Shown here: piece by piece, positions 24,881-33,736 of the stretch | Numbering within the stretch: position 1 is the stretch's first letter | Layout: each line of letters begins with the position of its first letter | NCBI GenBank assembly: GCA_902802045.1 | Contig: CADCKQ010000003.1 | Coordinates: 1-64,000 of the forward strand | DNA length: 64,000 nt | Source of the DNA: Oscillospiraceae bacterium | GTDB taxonomy: Bacteria > Bacillota > Clostridia > Oscillospirales > Oscillospiraceae | Direction: 5' to 3' | Made by a program: the position numbers and the translations under genes | The notes under the pieces: generated by a model | Databases searched by the model: none | What the model was told of the DNA's origin: nothing | What the model saw: the letters and a program-made list of their open reading frames with translations, nothing else

Positions 24881-26236
24881 ATGAGCTATCTTATTAACAG
24901 CGATGAGATCCTGCAGACGATAAATATGATAGACCAGCAGCATCTGGATGTCAGAACAGTCACCATGGGCATAAGCCTTCTCGACTGCGCCGATACCGGT
25001 ACGGATGCGTGCTGCAGAAAGATCTACGACAAGATCTGCAGAAAAGCAGAAAAGCTTGTACCTGTGTGTGAACAGATAGAGGGAGAGCTCGGCATTCCGA
25101 TAGTCAACAAGCGCATCTCCGTAACTCCGATTTCCTTAGTTGCCGCAAGCTGCGATACCGAAGACTACGTTCCCCTGGCAGATACTCTGGACAGGGCCGC
25201 AAAAACTGTAGGGGTCAATTTCATAGGGGGCTTTTCGGCTCTCTGCCATAAAGGCTTTACTGAGAGCGACACGAAACTTATAAAATCCATTCCGCGAGCG
25301 CTCACTCAGACCGAGCTGGTCTGCTCCAGCGTGAACGTCGCTTCCACCAGAGCGGGAATAAACATGGACGCTGTGGCATTGCTTGGAAAGATAATAAAAG
25401 AGACCTCCGACATCGACCCGGTCGGATGTGCAAAACTTGTTGTCTTTGCTAATGCCGTAGAGGACAACCCTTTTATGGCAGGAGCATTTCATGGGACCGG
25501 TGAAGGAGAGTGCGTTATAAATGTTGGTGTCTCGGGTCCGGGAGTGGTCGCCCATGCTTTAAAAGAGTGCAGAGGGCTTCCCTTCGATACGGTTGCAGAG
25601 ACAATAAAGCGGACAGCCTTCAAGATCACCCGTATGGGACAGCTGGTTGCTAATGAGGCCTCTAAAAGGCTCGGAGTACCTTTCGGGATCGTCGACCTCT
25701 CGCTTGCCCCGACTCCCGCCAGAGGGGACAGCGTCGCGGAGATACTTGAGGAAATGGGCCTTGAGACCGCGGGCATACACGGTACCACTGCCGCTCTCGC
25801 GCTTTTGAATGATGCAGTAAAAAAAGGCGGAGTCATGGCTTCTTCTCATGTGGGCGGGCTTTCGGGCGCGTTTATTCCCGTATCGGAGGACGCGGGAATG
25901 ATAGCCTCCGCAGAAAAGGGCGTCCTTTGCATTGACAAACTTGAGGCGATGACTTGTGTGTGCTCTGTCGGACTTGACATGATCGCAGTGCCCGGAGACA
26001 CTCCGGCAGAGACTCTGAGCGCGATCATAGCTGATGAGGCCTCTATAGGAATGGTCAATTCCAAGACCACTGCAGTCAGGATCATACCCGCAAAAGGAAA
26101 GAAATTCGGCGACAGAGTGGATTTCGGCGGACTTCTGGGCTCTGCTCCTGTTATGAATGTACATGATGGCAGCTCTGTCAAATTCATAGAGCGCGGGGGC
26201 AGGATCCCCGCTCCGCTGCAGAGTCTTAAAAACTGA
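24881..26236 (+). CDS. UPF0210 (PFL family, DUF711) protein
   Basis: 451 residues, full length for the family. Characteristic strings are [54 protein letters not shown] and [18 protein letters not shown]. The fold is related to pyruvate formate-lyase-like 10-stranded barrels, hence the PFL name, but no glycyl radical motif (RVxGY) is present and the biochemical role is unknown. It starts 11 bases after the ACT gene and is presumably regulated by or with it. Confidence 0.93.
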   Translation: MSYLINSDEILQTINMIDQQHLDVRTVTMGISLLDCADTGTDACCRKIYDKICRKAEKLVPVCEQIEGELGIPIVNKRISVTPISLVAASCDTEDYVPLADTLDRAAKTVGVNFIGGFSALCHKGFTESDTKLIKSIPRALTQTELVCSSVNVASTRAGINMDAVALLGKIIKETSDIDPVGCAKLVVFANAVEDNPFMAGAFHGTGEGECVINVGVSGPGVVAHALKECRGLPFDTVAETIKRTAFKITRMGQLVANEASKRLGVPFGIVDLSLAPTPARGDSVAEILEEMGLETAGIHGTTAALALLNDAVKKGGVMASSHVGGLSGAFIPVSEDAGMIASAEKGVLCIDKLEAMTCVCSVGLDMIAVPGDTPAETLSAIIADEASIGMVNSKTTAVRIIPAKGKKFGDRVDFGGLLGSAPVMNVHDGSSVKFIERGGRIPAPLQSLKN

Positions 26237-26312
26237 GGATCATTGGAAGCACAACGAGGACTTTCTTGACAAAAACAGTAAAAATGTGTAACTAAATTAA
26301 GTCTCCGTTCAA

Positions 26313-26341
26313 TTGCAAATCAATCTACATTATTGTATAAT
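26313..26341 (+). promoter_or_regulatory. promoter of the fatty-acid isomerase operon
   Basis: TTGCAA (26313-26318), a 17-base spacer and a perfect TATAAT (26336-26341), giving a leader of about 65 bases before the isomerase ATG. The same hexamers and spacing drive the tRNA array at 31750. Confidence 0.75.
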
Positions 26342-26411
26342 ATTTTTTTGGGAAACATTTGGAATTCTGTTTTCAAATTGTAAAAAAATACATTTTTCAG
26401 GAGGATTATCA

Positions 26412-27797
26412 ATGGACAAAAAAACACGCATCTGCATAATAGGCGGTGGCCCGGCCGGTCTTTCTGCAGGCATGTATCTCGAACAGAAGGGTTATGAGAA
26501 TTACACCATTCTTGAGAGATCCGACAGAGTAGGCGGAAAATGCTGGTCTCCGCATTACAACGGCAGACGCTACGAGATGGGCGCCATCATGGGCGTTCCC
26601 TCCTACTACGCCGTTAAGGATGTCGAGGACTTCTGCGGGATCACTCACGACGGTCCGAAACTCAACCGCAACTACAAGAACAGGGACGGAAAGGTCATAG
26701 AGCCTTTCGAGCCCAAGAAGAACATTCTCAAGATTCCCCGCCTTTTGAAGATGAAAAAGCAGATCAAGCAGCTCGGCGAGATCCTCGAGACCAAGTACAA
26801 AGGCTACGACGTTAACGGACACCGCGGAGTCTCAGAAGGAAGATATGACGGATATGCCGTCACTCCCGGCAGAGAAAAGGTTGAAGGCGTCAACGAGAAC
26901 CTCAAGGATCTGTCAATGCCCTTCAAAGATTTCTGCGCCAAAAACGGTGTCGAGCTTACACAGGACGTCTGGATCGGACCGTACACCTCCTTCGGCTACG
27001 GCTACTTCGATGAGATCCCGGCTGCCTACGTTCTCAAGTACCTCGACTTCCAGACCTGCATGAACTTCGTAAAAGTCAATCTGTGGACCTGGAAAGACGG
27101 CACACAGTACATCTGGGAACAGCTCAACGATCACCTCAAAAACCATGCTAGACTTAACAGCGAGATTTCCCACATCGAGCGTGTCAACGGCAAGGTATAC
27201 GTCACGGTAAACGGCAATACCGAGGAATACGACAAGCTCATAGTTACCGCTCCTCTCTACTGCGGAGACGGCAACCTGGGAGCAACGAACGGCTTTGTCG
27301 ACTATGCTGACGCGAGAGACGACGAGAAGGAATACTTCTCCAAGATCGATTATGAGCGCTATACCGTCCAGGCTGTCCTCACAAAGCCCGAGGATCATCC
27401 CGAGATCTCCTACTACGTATTCGACAACATGGTCAAAGAGCGTCTAGGCCATCTGATGGTCTATTATCGCCGCTGGAAGGATCAGATCGACCAGGTCATC
27501 ACCACCTATGCTCTCCGTACCCACAAGGATATGAAGGAGGTTCCTTACGAGGAATGCAACAAGATGGTCCTCGAAGACCTCAAGACAATGAAGAACCCGG
27601 CGTCGGAAGTTATCAACAAGTGGTCTGTCTACTACTTCCCCCACATCTATTCGGAGGATTACAAAAACGGCTGGTATGAGAAAGTCGAAGCCATGCAGGG
27701 CAAATACGACACATACTACGCCGGCGAGATCATGTCTTTCGGCGATATGGATGAAACTGCCGAATACAGCCGCGAGCTTGTAGACAGATTCTTCTGA
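26412..27797 (+). CDS. FAD-dependent polyunsaturated fatty acid double-bond isomerase-like protein (PAI family)
   Basis: 461 residues from the ATG at 26412 (AGGAGG upstream). The FAD-binding motif IIGGGPAGLSAGMYLEQ is at residues 9-25, followed by ERSDRVGGKC. By recall, long stretches match the P. acnes polyunsaturated fatty acid isomerase that makes 10-trans,12-cis conjugated linoleic acid: GRRYEMGAIMGVPSY, FGYGYFDEIPAAYVLKYLDF, KERLGHLMVYYRRW and the ending TYYAGEIMSFGDMDET. That enzyme is a soluble monoamine-oxidase-fold flavoprotein needing no redox partner. Here it is the first gene of an operon with two further redox flavoproteins, so linoleate or a similar polyene may be isomerised and then reduced. 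A general amine oxidase-like function is the fallback. Confidence 0.87.
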   Translation: MDKKTRICIIGGGPAGLSAGMYLEQKGYENYTILERSDRVGGKCWSPHYNGRRYEMGAIMGVPSYYAVKDVEDFCGITHDGPKLNRNYKNRDGKVIEPFEPKKNILKIPRLLKMKKQIKQLGEILETKYKGYDVNGHRGVSEGRYDGYAVTPGREKVEGVNENLKDLSMPFKDFCAKNGVELTQDVWIGPYTSFGYGYFDEIPAAYVLKYLDFQTCMNFVKVNLWTWKDGTQYIWEQLNDHLKNHARLNSEISHIERVNGKVYVTVNGNTEEYDKLIVTAPLYCGDGNLGATNGFVDYADARDDEKEYFSKIDYERYTVQAVLTKPEDHPEISYYVFDNMVKERLGHLMVYYRRWKDQIDQVITTYALRTHKDMKEVPYEECNKMVLEDLKTMKNPASEVINKWSVYYFPHIYSEDYKNGWYEKVEAMQGKYDTYYAGEIMSFGDMDETAEYSRELVDRFF

Positions 27798-27798
27798 T

Positions 27799-29349
27799 AT
27801 GGGGAAATTCTATAAAGATCATTATGACGTCGTCATTATCGGCGGCGCCCTGGCGGGAATGTCCGCCTGTCTGCAGCTGCAGGCATTTGGAATAAAAGAT
27901 ATTCTGATCCTCGAGAAGCACAACATGCCCGGCGGTCTCGCGACGGATTTCGTCAGAAACGGTTTCGAGATCGAAGCCACTCTACACGAGATGATGTCCA
28001 TAGGCAAACCCGGCGACAGGCTAAAGGTAGGACAGTTCTTCGACGACATGGGAGTCAATATAGACTGGCTACCTGTCCCAGAATGCTACAGGGCCGTCCT
28101 CCCCAACTCCGGAATAGACATCACGCTTCACGACGGCTATGACACCATGGCCAAAGAAATAGATGCTCAGGTCCCGGGAACCTATGAACAGGTACATGAG
28201 CTGATGCTCCTCTGCAGAAGGGTATATGACAGCCTGAACTATCTCTCGACCCACGAGATGGGCAAGGTCCAGATGCTCCTGAAGCACCCCGATTTCGTTA
28301 AAACGCTCGGCTACACCGCGACGGAAGTTCTTGAAAGCCTCAAGATCCCGCCCAAAGTGATCGAGATGCTTACGCCCTACTGGATCTACGTCGGAAACCG
28401 TATGGACGATCTGCCTTTTACCATCTACGCCTTCCTGATGGCGGATTACTTCACCGGCTCCTATGTCTGCAGAGGCTTTTCGCATGAGATGAGCATGAAG
28501 CTCCAGGCCAAATGCGAAGAAAACGGCGCGCAGTATGAGTTCAACCAGGAAGTTGAAAAGATACTCGTTAAAGACGGCAAGGTATACGGCGTACGCACGG
28601 CCAGGGGCGACGAGATCCATTGCGACTACGTCATATCCGGACCGTATCCCAACAAGGTCTACTCCCAGATGATAGAGCCTCTCAGCGAGGTTCCCGAAGG
28701 CGCGATCAAGATGGTCAACGGCAGAAAGCTCGCCGTGGCCCCGGTCAGCGTCATCATGCTGCTCGACGGAACGCCTGAAGAGAACGGAATTATGAACTAC
28801 TCCACCTTCTCGGGCACGACCATGGACACCAACAAGATCTGGGAGAACTACTCGAACCTCACGGAGCCGTACAATTACATCACCACGATCTGCCTTAACT
28901 ATGCCAACCCGGGCTCTACCCCGGAGGGCATGACGCAGGTCTCCATCACCGCGCTGGTCCCCATAGACCCTTGGCTCGAAGTCAAAGAAGAAGAATACTT
29001 CGATCTCAAGAGGCGCCTTGCCGACGAGATGATCCAGAGCTACATCGACCAGGTCGGACATGTGGACTTCAGGTCCCGCATCCACGAATTCGAAGTGACC
29101 TCGCCCGTTACGATCTCGCACTACGTGGGCGCGTGGAAGGGCCAGATCTACGGCTACCTGCACAGCATGAGCGACCACGCTGTCGCGAGAAAGCAGATGG
29201 TCAGTGAAGACCACTTTATCGACGGACTCGAATTCGCCGGAGCCCACGGGCTCTCGGGCGACGGAATGGGCCCGCAGGTCACGAACGGCAGGGCTGCTGC
29301 CAAATTTGTGAAAGAAGACATGGAAAAGAAGGAGGCGAAGGGCAAATGA
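27799..29349 (+). CDS. CrtI/retinol saturase-type FAD-dependent oxidoreductase
   Basis: 516 residues. N-terminal Rossmann motif VVIIGGALAGMSACLQLQ (second Gly of GxGxxG replaced by Ala) followed by ILEKHNMPGGLATDF, and the C-terminal FAD-contact segment GAHGLSGDGMGPQVTNGRAA. This is the phytoene desaturase/RetSat group, which desaturates, isomerises or saturates long conjugated polyenes. It begins one base after the isomerase stop and overlaps the reductase start (ATGA), so all three are one translational unit. No carotenoid synthesis genes are present, so a desaturase of carotenoids is unlikely; reduction of conjugated fatty acids is my inference. Confidence 0.82.
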   Translation: MGKFYKDHYDVVIIGGALAGMSACLQLQAFGIKDILILEKHNMPGGLATDFVRNGFEIEATLHEMMSIGKPGDRLKVGQFFDDMGVNIDWLPVPECYRAVLPNSGIDITLHDGYDTMAKEIDAQVPGTYEQVHELMLLCRRVYDSLNYLSTHEMGKVQMLLKHPDFVKTLGYTATEVLESLKIPPKVIEMLTPYWIYVGNRMDDLPFTIYAFLMADYFTGSYVCRGFSHEMSMKLQAKCEENGAQYEFNQEVEKILVKDGKVYGVRTARGDEIHCDYVISGPYPNKVYSQMIEPLSEVPEGAIKMVNGRKLAVAPVSVIMLLDGTPEENGIMNYSTFSGTTMDTNKIWENYSNLTEPYNYITTICLNYANPGSTPEGMTQVSITALVPIDPWLEVKEEEYFDLKRRLADEMIQSYIDQVGHVDFRSRIHEFEVTSPVTISHYVGAWKGQIYGYLHSMSDHAVARKQMVSEDHFIDGLEFAGAHGLSGDGMGPQVTNGRAAAKFVKEDMEKKEAKGK

Positions 29350-30542
29350 GCAAGAGCATTTCTGTTCACGGACTTATAAAAGACGCCGGCGGCGCAAGCC
29401 GTATCGTAAACAAAAGGCGCGAATCCTATGCCGGTGCTTCCTCTGTCCCCGATCCCAAGGATCATATCAGGGAACTGGCCGATGCTCTGCATCCGGCGAA
29501 GATGACATTTAAAGTCGTCGGGATCCGTGAAGCCTCCCCCACGAGCCGTACTTTCAGATTCGAATCCGGAGACGGGCACATACCCGTGTTCCAGTGCGGC
29601 CAGTATGTAAACTTCAGACTGAAGATAGGCCAGAGCGTTCTGTCGAGGCCATATTCGATCTCCTCCGCGCCCTATGAGGCCAGAGGCGAAAATCCGTTTT
29701 TTGAGATCACGGTAAGGCGCAATGTCCCCTATCTCGTCCCGGATTATCTCTTTGAGAATGTCCATGTCGGCGATACGCTCGAGGGCTCTCTCCCCTTCGG
29801 GAACTTCTACTGGGAACCTATGAGAGACTCGAAAGAGATAGTTGCCCTGGCCGGCGGCAGCGGAATTACCCCGTTCATGTCCATGGCCAAGGAAGTGGCT
29901 CACGGAAAGATGCAGGGCTGCAAGCTCACGATACTCTACGGCTCGGTCAAGGCAAACGACATTGTCCTGAAAGACGAGCTTGACGCCATTCAGGCAGAAT
30001 GCCCGGATGTGAAGGTCGTGCATGTTCTTTCGGACGAGCCCGACTGGGACGGCGAAAAAGGCTTTATCAGCAAGGACATCATTGCAAAATACTCCGGAGA
30101 AGATACCACATACATGTTCTGCGGACCCAGGGCCATGTTCCAGTTTGTTGAAAAGGCCCTCAAGGAGCTCAATGTCCCCGGCAGGCGCTTCAGACACGAC
30201 GTTGTCAACAATCCCGGAGACATCTCCAAGATGCCCGGCTATCCCGCCGGAACTGAGGAGAAGACCTTCAAGATCACGGTAGTCCGCGGTATACACGAGG
30301 ATGTGATAGACGCAGCCGCAAAGGAGACGGTCGCCGTTGCGATCGAGAGAGCGGGAATAGCCATAGACACCCACTGCCACAACGGCGAGTGCGGCATGTG
30401 CAGAAGCCATCTTATCTCAGGCGATGTCTACGTCCCCGAGTCAAACGATGGGCGCCGTATGATGGACAAGGAGATGGGCTGGATACACCCCTGCTCCTCC
30501 TGGCCCTTGAGCGACCTCAAGATCAAGATCCCCATCATGTAA
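29346..30542 (+). CDS. NAD(P)H:flavin/[2Fe-2S] ferredoxin reductase-like electron-transfer protein
   Basis: 398 residues. An N-terminal extension of about 55 residues without known domain; then a ferredoxin-reductase FAD domain with the flavin motif RPYSISSAP; an NAD(P) domain (ALAGGSGITPFMSM, MFCGPRAMFQF); and a C-terminal plant-type [2Fe-2S] domain with Cys344, Cys349, Cys352 and Cys383 (CX4CX2CX30C). This is the arrangement of oxygenase and hydroxylase reductases. In an anaerobe and beside a RetSat-like protein it more likely delivers electrons from NAD(P)H to that flavoprotein (inference). Confidence 0.9.
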   Translation: MSKSISVHGLIKDAGGASRIVNKRRESYAGASSVPDPKDHIRELADALHPAKMTFKVVGIREASPTSRTFRFESGDGHIPVFQCGQYVNFRLKIGQSVLSRPYSISSAPYEARGENPFFEITVRRNVPYLVPDYLFENVHVGDTLEGSLPFGNFYWEPMRDSKEIVALAGGSGITPFMSMAKEVAHGKMQGCKLTILYGSVKANDIVLKDELDAIQAECPDVKVVHVLSDEPDWDGEKGFISKDIIAKYSGEDTTYMFCGPRAMFQFVEKALKELNVPGRRFRHDVVNNPGDISKMPGYPAGTEEKTFKITVVRGIHEDVIDAAAKETVAVAIERAGIAIDTHCHNGECGMCRSHLISGDVYVPESNDGRRMMDKEMGWIHPCSSWPLSDLKIKIPIM

Positions 30543-30553
30543 TACTCTTTAAC

Positions 30554-30585
30554 GGTCCCCGCCCTTCCCGGCGGGGATCTTTTCT
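30554..30585 (+). terminator. terminator of the isomerase operon
   Basis: A 10-bp stem GGTCCCCGCC/GGCGGGGATC with loop CTTCCC, followed by TTTTCTT, 11 bases after the last stop codon. Confidence 0.92.
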
Positions 30586-30664
30586 TCCCCGGTGCCTGAA
30601 AGGCGCGCTGAGCTTTGGTTTTTTTCCGGTATTTTCCCTTTTTCCCTGCAGACCGGGTCAGATA

Positions 30665-30773
30665 CAAAAACCTATTTATTTACAAAAAAATTGAATTTCC
30701 GATTCAATTTTTGATTTCTAAACCCCTTGCGCTGCAACGGATTCGAATTGTTTGGATTTATTTACATGTTTTT
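30665..30773 (+). repeat. left arm of a 109-bp inverted repeat
   Basis: Pairs with 31588-31697 read on the other strand; I count about 12 mismatches in 109 positions and no gap in the aligned core. It contains CCCCTTGCGCTGCAA and ends in TTATTTACATG. Confidence 0.88.
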
Positions 30774-31587
30774 TCAAGTGTGATTTGAAAAATCATAATA
30801 ATGTCATTGCGAGCTGATTTTAATCAGCGCGGCAATCCGTTTCCCCGTTTTGTCATTGCGGGCAAAGCGTGTGAATCCGTCTTATCAAGAATGATTATAC
30901 TGTTTTGCCATATGTGATAATACCCGGAAATAAAGATTTGCTTTATTTGGGGCCACATTCGGATGGCAGTTGTTATATATATCATTCATTTTAGCTTCAG
31001 TTCTATTAAATATGTTTGGCTTATATCGAAAAGCAAGATGAGTTAGATACAAATTGTAAAGGGTCTACAATAATAAACAATCAGTTTGATGGTGTTGATA
31101 TTAAGGATCGATTTTGTATTTCAAATAGAAAAAATAGTTGAAAAATCCGGGTAATTGTTCAGATATGGGATAAAGTCTATATGTAAATGTAGGCGGATTC
31201 CTGTTCTTCGCTTGAAATGACGAGCATTGTTGGGCTAAGATCCGTATATCTTGGCGGAACGGTAGGGTACGCCGGAGGTGGAGGCAGAGTGAAAATCCTT
31301 TATTTGCCCCTACCAGGTCAAAGCCTTGCGGCGCAATGGATAGAATGGTGTTGGTAGCGTTGGTAGAGGCATTTTCGGAATTTTTTTCAGGGAATGATTA
31401 TTCACAGCCTTGATATCAGATCCATTTTTCATTCAGCACGCCAAAATACCCCTACCGCTTCTACTAAACACGTGTAAGCACTGATATCACAGGTGTTGAG
31501 CAGGTAGAGGCAAATAATGAATAGTACTGTGACCACTACCAGGCCGGTCTTCAGAATTACATCTTTTCGATTTTGAATTTTCACATT

Positions 31588-31697
31588 AAAAAACATGTAA
31601 ATAAATCCAAACAATTCAAACACCTTGCAGCGCAAGGGGTTCAGAGCTCGGAAATTAAAACGGAAATTCAATTTTTTTGTAAAAAAATAGGTTTTTG
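31588..31697 (-). repeat. right arm of a 109-bp inverted repeat
   Basis: Mirror copy of 30665-30773. It contains CCTTGCAGCGCAAGG, itself a near-perfect dyad. The outer edges show no obvious target duplication. Confidence 0.88.
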
Positions 31698-31749
31698 AAG
31701 GGCCGATTCAGGGCTCTTCCTTTTGCTTATGCGGAAACTAAAATAATTG

Positions 31750-31778
31750 TTGCAATCGGCAAAAACGCGTGATATAAT
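31750..31778 (+). promoter_or_regulatory. promoter of the tRNA array
   Basis: TTGCAA (31750-31755), 17 bases, TATAAT (31773-31778), 36 bases before tRNA-Gly. It lies just outside the right inverted-repeat arm. Confidence 0.8.
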
Positions 31779-31813
31779 ACCCTTCGCCCGTAAAAGGGCG
31801 GTGCAACAGGTAT

Positions 31814-31888
31814 GCGGGTGTAGTACAATGGTCAGTACGCCAGCCTTCCAAGCTGGATACGTGAGTTCGATTCTCATCACCCGCTCCA
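31814..31888 (+). tRNA. tRNA-Gly(TCC)
   Basis: Acceptor GCGGGTG/CACCCGC, encoded CCA; anticodon loop CTTCCAA on stem CCAGC/GCTGG. First of a five-tRNA array. Confidence 0.95.
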
Positions 31889-31901
31889 TTTTTGACGATA
31901 T

Positions 31902-31978
31902 GCGCCAATAGCTCAGCAGGATAGAGCAACTGCCTTCTAAGCAGTAGGTCGGGGGTTCGAATCCCTCTTGGCGTGCCA
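31902..31978 (+). tRNA. tRNA-Arg(TCT)
   Basis: Acceptor GCGCCAA/TTGGCGT (G-T at the first pair), discriminator G, CCA encoded; anticodon loop CTTCTAA on stem ACTGC/GCAGT. Confidence 0.95.
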
Positions 31979-31991
31979 ATTTTATTTATAT

Positions 31992-32068
31992 GGTGGGATT
32001 AGCTCAGCTGGGAGAGCACCGGATTGTGGTTCCGGGTGTCGAGGGTTCGAGCCCCTTATCCCACCCCA
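31992..32068 (+). tRNA. tRNA-His(GTG)
   Basis: The extra 5' G expected for histidine precedes acceptor GTGGGAT/ATCCCAC, with CCA encoded; anticodon loop TTGTGGT on stem CCGGA/TCCGG. Confidence 0.95.
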
Positions 32069-32094
32069 CTTTAAAAGTTAATATTTTTATATAA

Positions 32095-32168
32095 TGGGAT
32101 GTAGTGTAATGGTAACACACCGGACTTTGACTCCGATATAGTGGGTTCGAGTCCCGCCATCCCAGCCA
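32095..32168 (+). tRNA. tRNA-Gln(TTG)
   Basis: Acceptor TGGGATG/CATCCCA, discriminator G, CCA encoded; anticodon loop CTTTGAC on stem CCGGA/TCCGA. Confidence 0.95.
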
Positions 32169-32173
32169 GATAC

Positions 32174-32249
32174 GCCCCAGTAGCTCAGCAGGTAGAGCAC
32201 CGCCCTTTTAAGGCGGGTGTCCGGGGTTCGAGTCCCCGCTGGAGCACCA
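32174..32249 (+). tRNA. tRNA-Lys(TTT)
   Basis: Anticodon loop CTTTTAA on stem CCGCC/GGCGG; T-arm CGGGGTTCGAGTCCCCG; CCA encoded. The acceptor stem GCCCCAG/CTGGAGC has one C-A mismatch at the third pair. Only five bases separate it from tRNA-Gln. Confidence 0.93.
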
Positions 32250-32260
32250 TATTGAAGAGG

Positions 32261-32305
32261 TCTCTGATTTTGAACCCCCTATTATCAAAATCAGAGACTT
32301 TTCCT
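32261..32305 (+). terminator. terminator of the tRNA array
   Basis: A 13-bp perfect stem TCTCTGATTTTGA/TCAAAATCAGAGA with an 11-base loop, followed by CTTTTCCTTT. Confidence 0.92.
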
Positions 32306-32380
32306 TTATTTTACTGGCTTTTTCAGCTTTCTTTTTTGATAGACGCCGATGAAACTTTTCAAAATCGCACATATAAAAAA

Positions 32381-33594
32381 TGTGGCCGGTCTCGTTATAT
32401 AGACTAGCCATTATCATTTTTCCCACTATACTTTGCTTCAAATTGCACCGGAGAAAAATATCCAAGATACGAATGAACACGTGTGTTGTTATAGTATTCA
32501 ATATAGTTTTTCACTGATTCTTGAAAGTCGTGTACACTCCTGTACTGGTTCCGATAGAGTTCTTCTTTTTTGATAATTGAAAAGAACGATTCCGCTACCG
32601 CGTTATCGTAAGGTCTTCCTGAAGCTGACAACGATTGCTCCATCCCGTTCTGTTTCAACAAATTGATAAATGAATTCGCAATATACTGCCCGCCTTGATC
32701 AGAGTGAAATACCAGACCATTCTCTGGTTTTCTGTTTTCAATGGCTTTTTTCAGTGTGCTGGACACTAGCTGTTTTGATGCCCGTCTGGATATGGTATAA
32801 CCAACAACCATCCTCGAATACAGGTCGATTACGACACATATGTACATGTTTTTGCTGCAGCAGTTGAAATAGGTTATATCGCTAACCCACACTTTGTTCG
32901 GTTTATCTACAGAAAACTCCCGTTTCACTTTGTTGATACGCTGCTCTCGCTTTTGCTTGTATGAATTCTTTGCTCCTTCGCTCATAGCTTCCAGCCCAAG
33001 TTCATGCATGATATTCAACAAACGCTGTTTGTTTATTGATATTCCCTGCGCTTTCATCGTTTTCAGTATTCTATTTGCCCCATATCGTTGTCCGTTGTCA
33101 TCAAATATCTGTTGAACCGTAAGCATCAACTGCCGCTCTTTCTCATCCCGCCAATGGGTATCCCTCCTGCGGAAAATGTGATTATAAAATGTACCGCGGC
33201 TTATCTCCATCGCGTCACATATTTCATGAACGCTATATTCCTCATGTTTATTATAAAATATTTCTGCTGTTTCCAATCTCTTTTTTAGTGGCAGACTCGA
33301 TATGTACCCTGATAACTGGACTATTTCCAATATATGGTCCGCTTTTGTGGAATGTAACTGCAGCTTATGATGCTCTTCAGGAGTGAAGTGTACATTGACG
33401 GTCTTTTTTGTTTGGTACTCCCGAATCCATCGATAAATACTGCTCTGTGGGACTCCCCTAGTTTTCGATATCTCTGATACCGATCTCCCTTGTTCATATT
33501 CTCTTACAAGTGCTATTTTGATCTCTTTTTTATATGACATAGCCATCCTCCTGTGTTTTCTTTCAATTATACACAGAAGGTATCGGGAACAACA
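32381..33594 (-). mobile_element. IS3-family insertion sequence (ends tentative)
   Basis: An element of about 1.2 kb consisting of one transposase gene with short flanks. TG at 32381 and CA at 33593-33594 are possible termini, but the terminal inverted repeat match is weak and no target duplication could be confirmed. It sits between the tRNA array terminator and the tartrate operon. Confidence 0.6.
32404..33540 (-). CDS. IS3-family transposase in a single reading frame
   Basis: 378 residues from the ATG at 33540, since AGGAGG lies immediately before the earlier in-frame ATG at 33546 and six bases before this one. The N-terminal helix-turn-helix (VSEISKTRGVPQSSIYRWIRE) is followed by the HTH_21 region and an rve integrase core with the DDE triad: SDITYF, FHSDQGGQY, and AVAESFF. 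IS3 transposases are usually made from two frames by -1 frameshifting; here the OrfA-like and OrfB-like parts are one uninterrupted frame. The catalytic residues are intact, so it may be active. Confidence 0.95.
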   Translation of the reverse strand: MSYKKEIKIALVREYEQGRSVSEISKTRGVPQSSIYRWIREYQTKKTVNVHFTPEEHHKLQLHSTKADHILEIVQLSGYISSLPLKKRLETAEIFYNKHEEYSVHEICDAMEISRGTFYNHIFRRRDTHWRDEKERQLMLTVQQIFDDNGQRYGANRILKTMKAQGISINKQRLLNIMHELGLEAMSEGAKNSYKQKREQRINKVKREFSVDKPNKVWVSDITYFNCCSKNMYICVVIDLYSRMVVGYTISRRASKQLVSSTLKKAIENRKPENGLVFHSDQGGQYIANSFINLLKQNGMEQSLSASGRPYDNAVAESFFSIIKKEELYRNQYRSVHDFQESVKNYIEYYNNTRVHSYLGYFSPVQFEAKYSGKNDNG

Positions 33595-33612
33595 CTGTTT
33601 CCTTAACGAGCG

Positions 33613-33670
33613 AACCCGGCTGCATTGCAGTGAAGCTGTTACACTTCGCCGCTTTGCAGCCGGGGTTTTG
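33613..33670. other. long imperfect hairpin between the IS element and the tartrate operon
   Basis: Outer stem CCCGGCTGCA/TGCAGCCGGG, inner stem GTGAAG/CACTTC, then GTTTTG. It could terminate plus-strand transcription or be a structured remnant. Nothing else is seen in 33595-33736. Confidence 0.5.
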
Positions 33671-33736
33671 ATCTATTTCTGAACTTTGCTTTTGGGGGCG
33701 GAGTCTTTTCTCGGTCCGGGGTCGATACCCCAGAGT

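Larger units (their letters stand above)
30587..31745. other. about 1.1-kb gene-free interval bounded by long inverted repeats
   Basis: I see no credible gene on either strand; short frames lack ribosome sites and resemblance to any protein. The interval contains the two inverted repeat arms, a pair of GTCATTGCG-type elements near 30802 and 30854, and a third partial copy of the CCTTGCGGCGCAA motif at about 31325. It lies between the isomerase operon terminator and the tRNA array promoter. Confidence 0.7.

Noticed and set aside
28069..30410. Two long minus-strand frames (28069-29247 and 29154-30410)
   Set aside because: They are opposite the CrtI-like and reductase genes, whose motifs are clear; the antisense proteins resemble nothing and have no ribosome sites.
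31429..31671. An 80-codon minus-strand frame inside the inverted-repeat interval
   Set aside because: It runs through the right repeat arm, has no ribosome site and no recognisable domain; a chance frame in AT-rich DNA is more likely.
32370..33600. Well-defined terminal inverted repeats for the IS3 element
   Set aside because: TGT...ACA ends can be proposed at 32381 and 33594, but the inner bases match poorly, so only approximate borders are given.
33685..33736. A tRNA-like 3' end (GAGTTCAAATCCTATC) near the end of the dehydrogenase gene
   Set aside because: No acceptor, D- or anticodon arms can be folded, and the sequence overlaps the coding end of the dehydrogenase.
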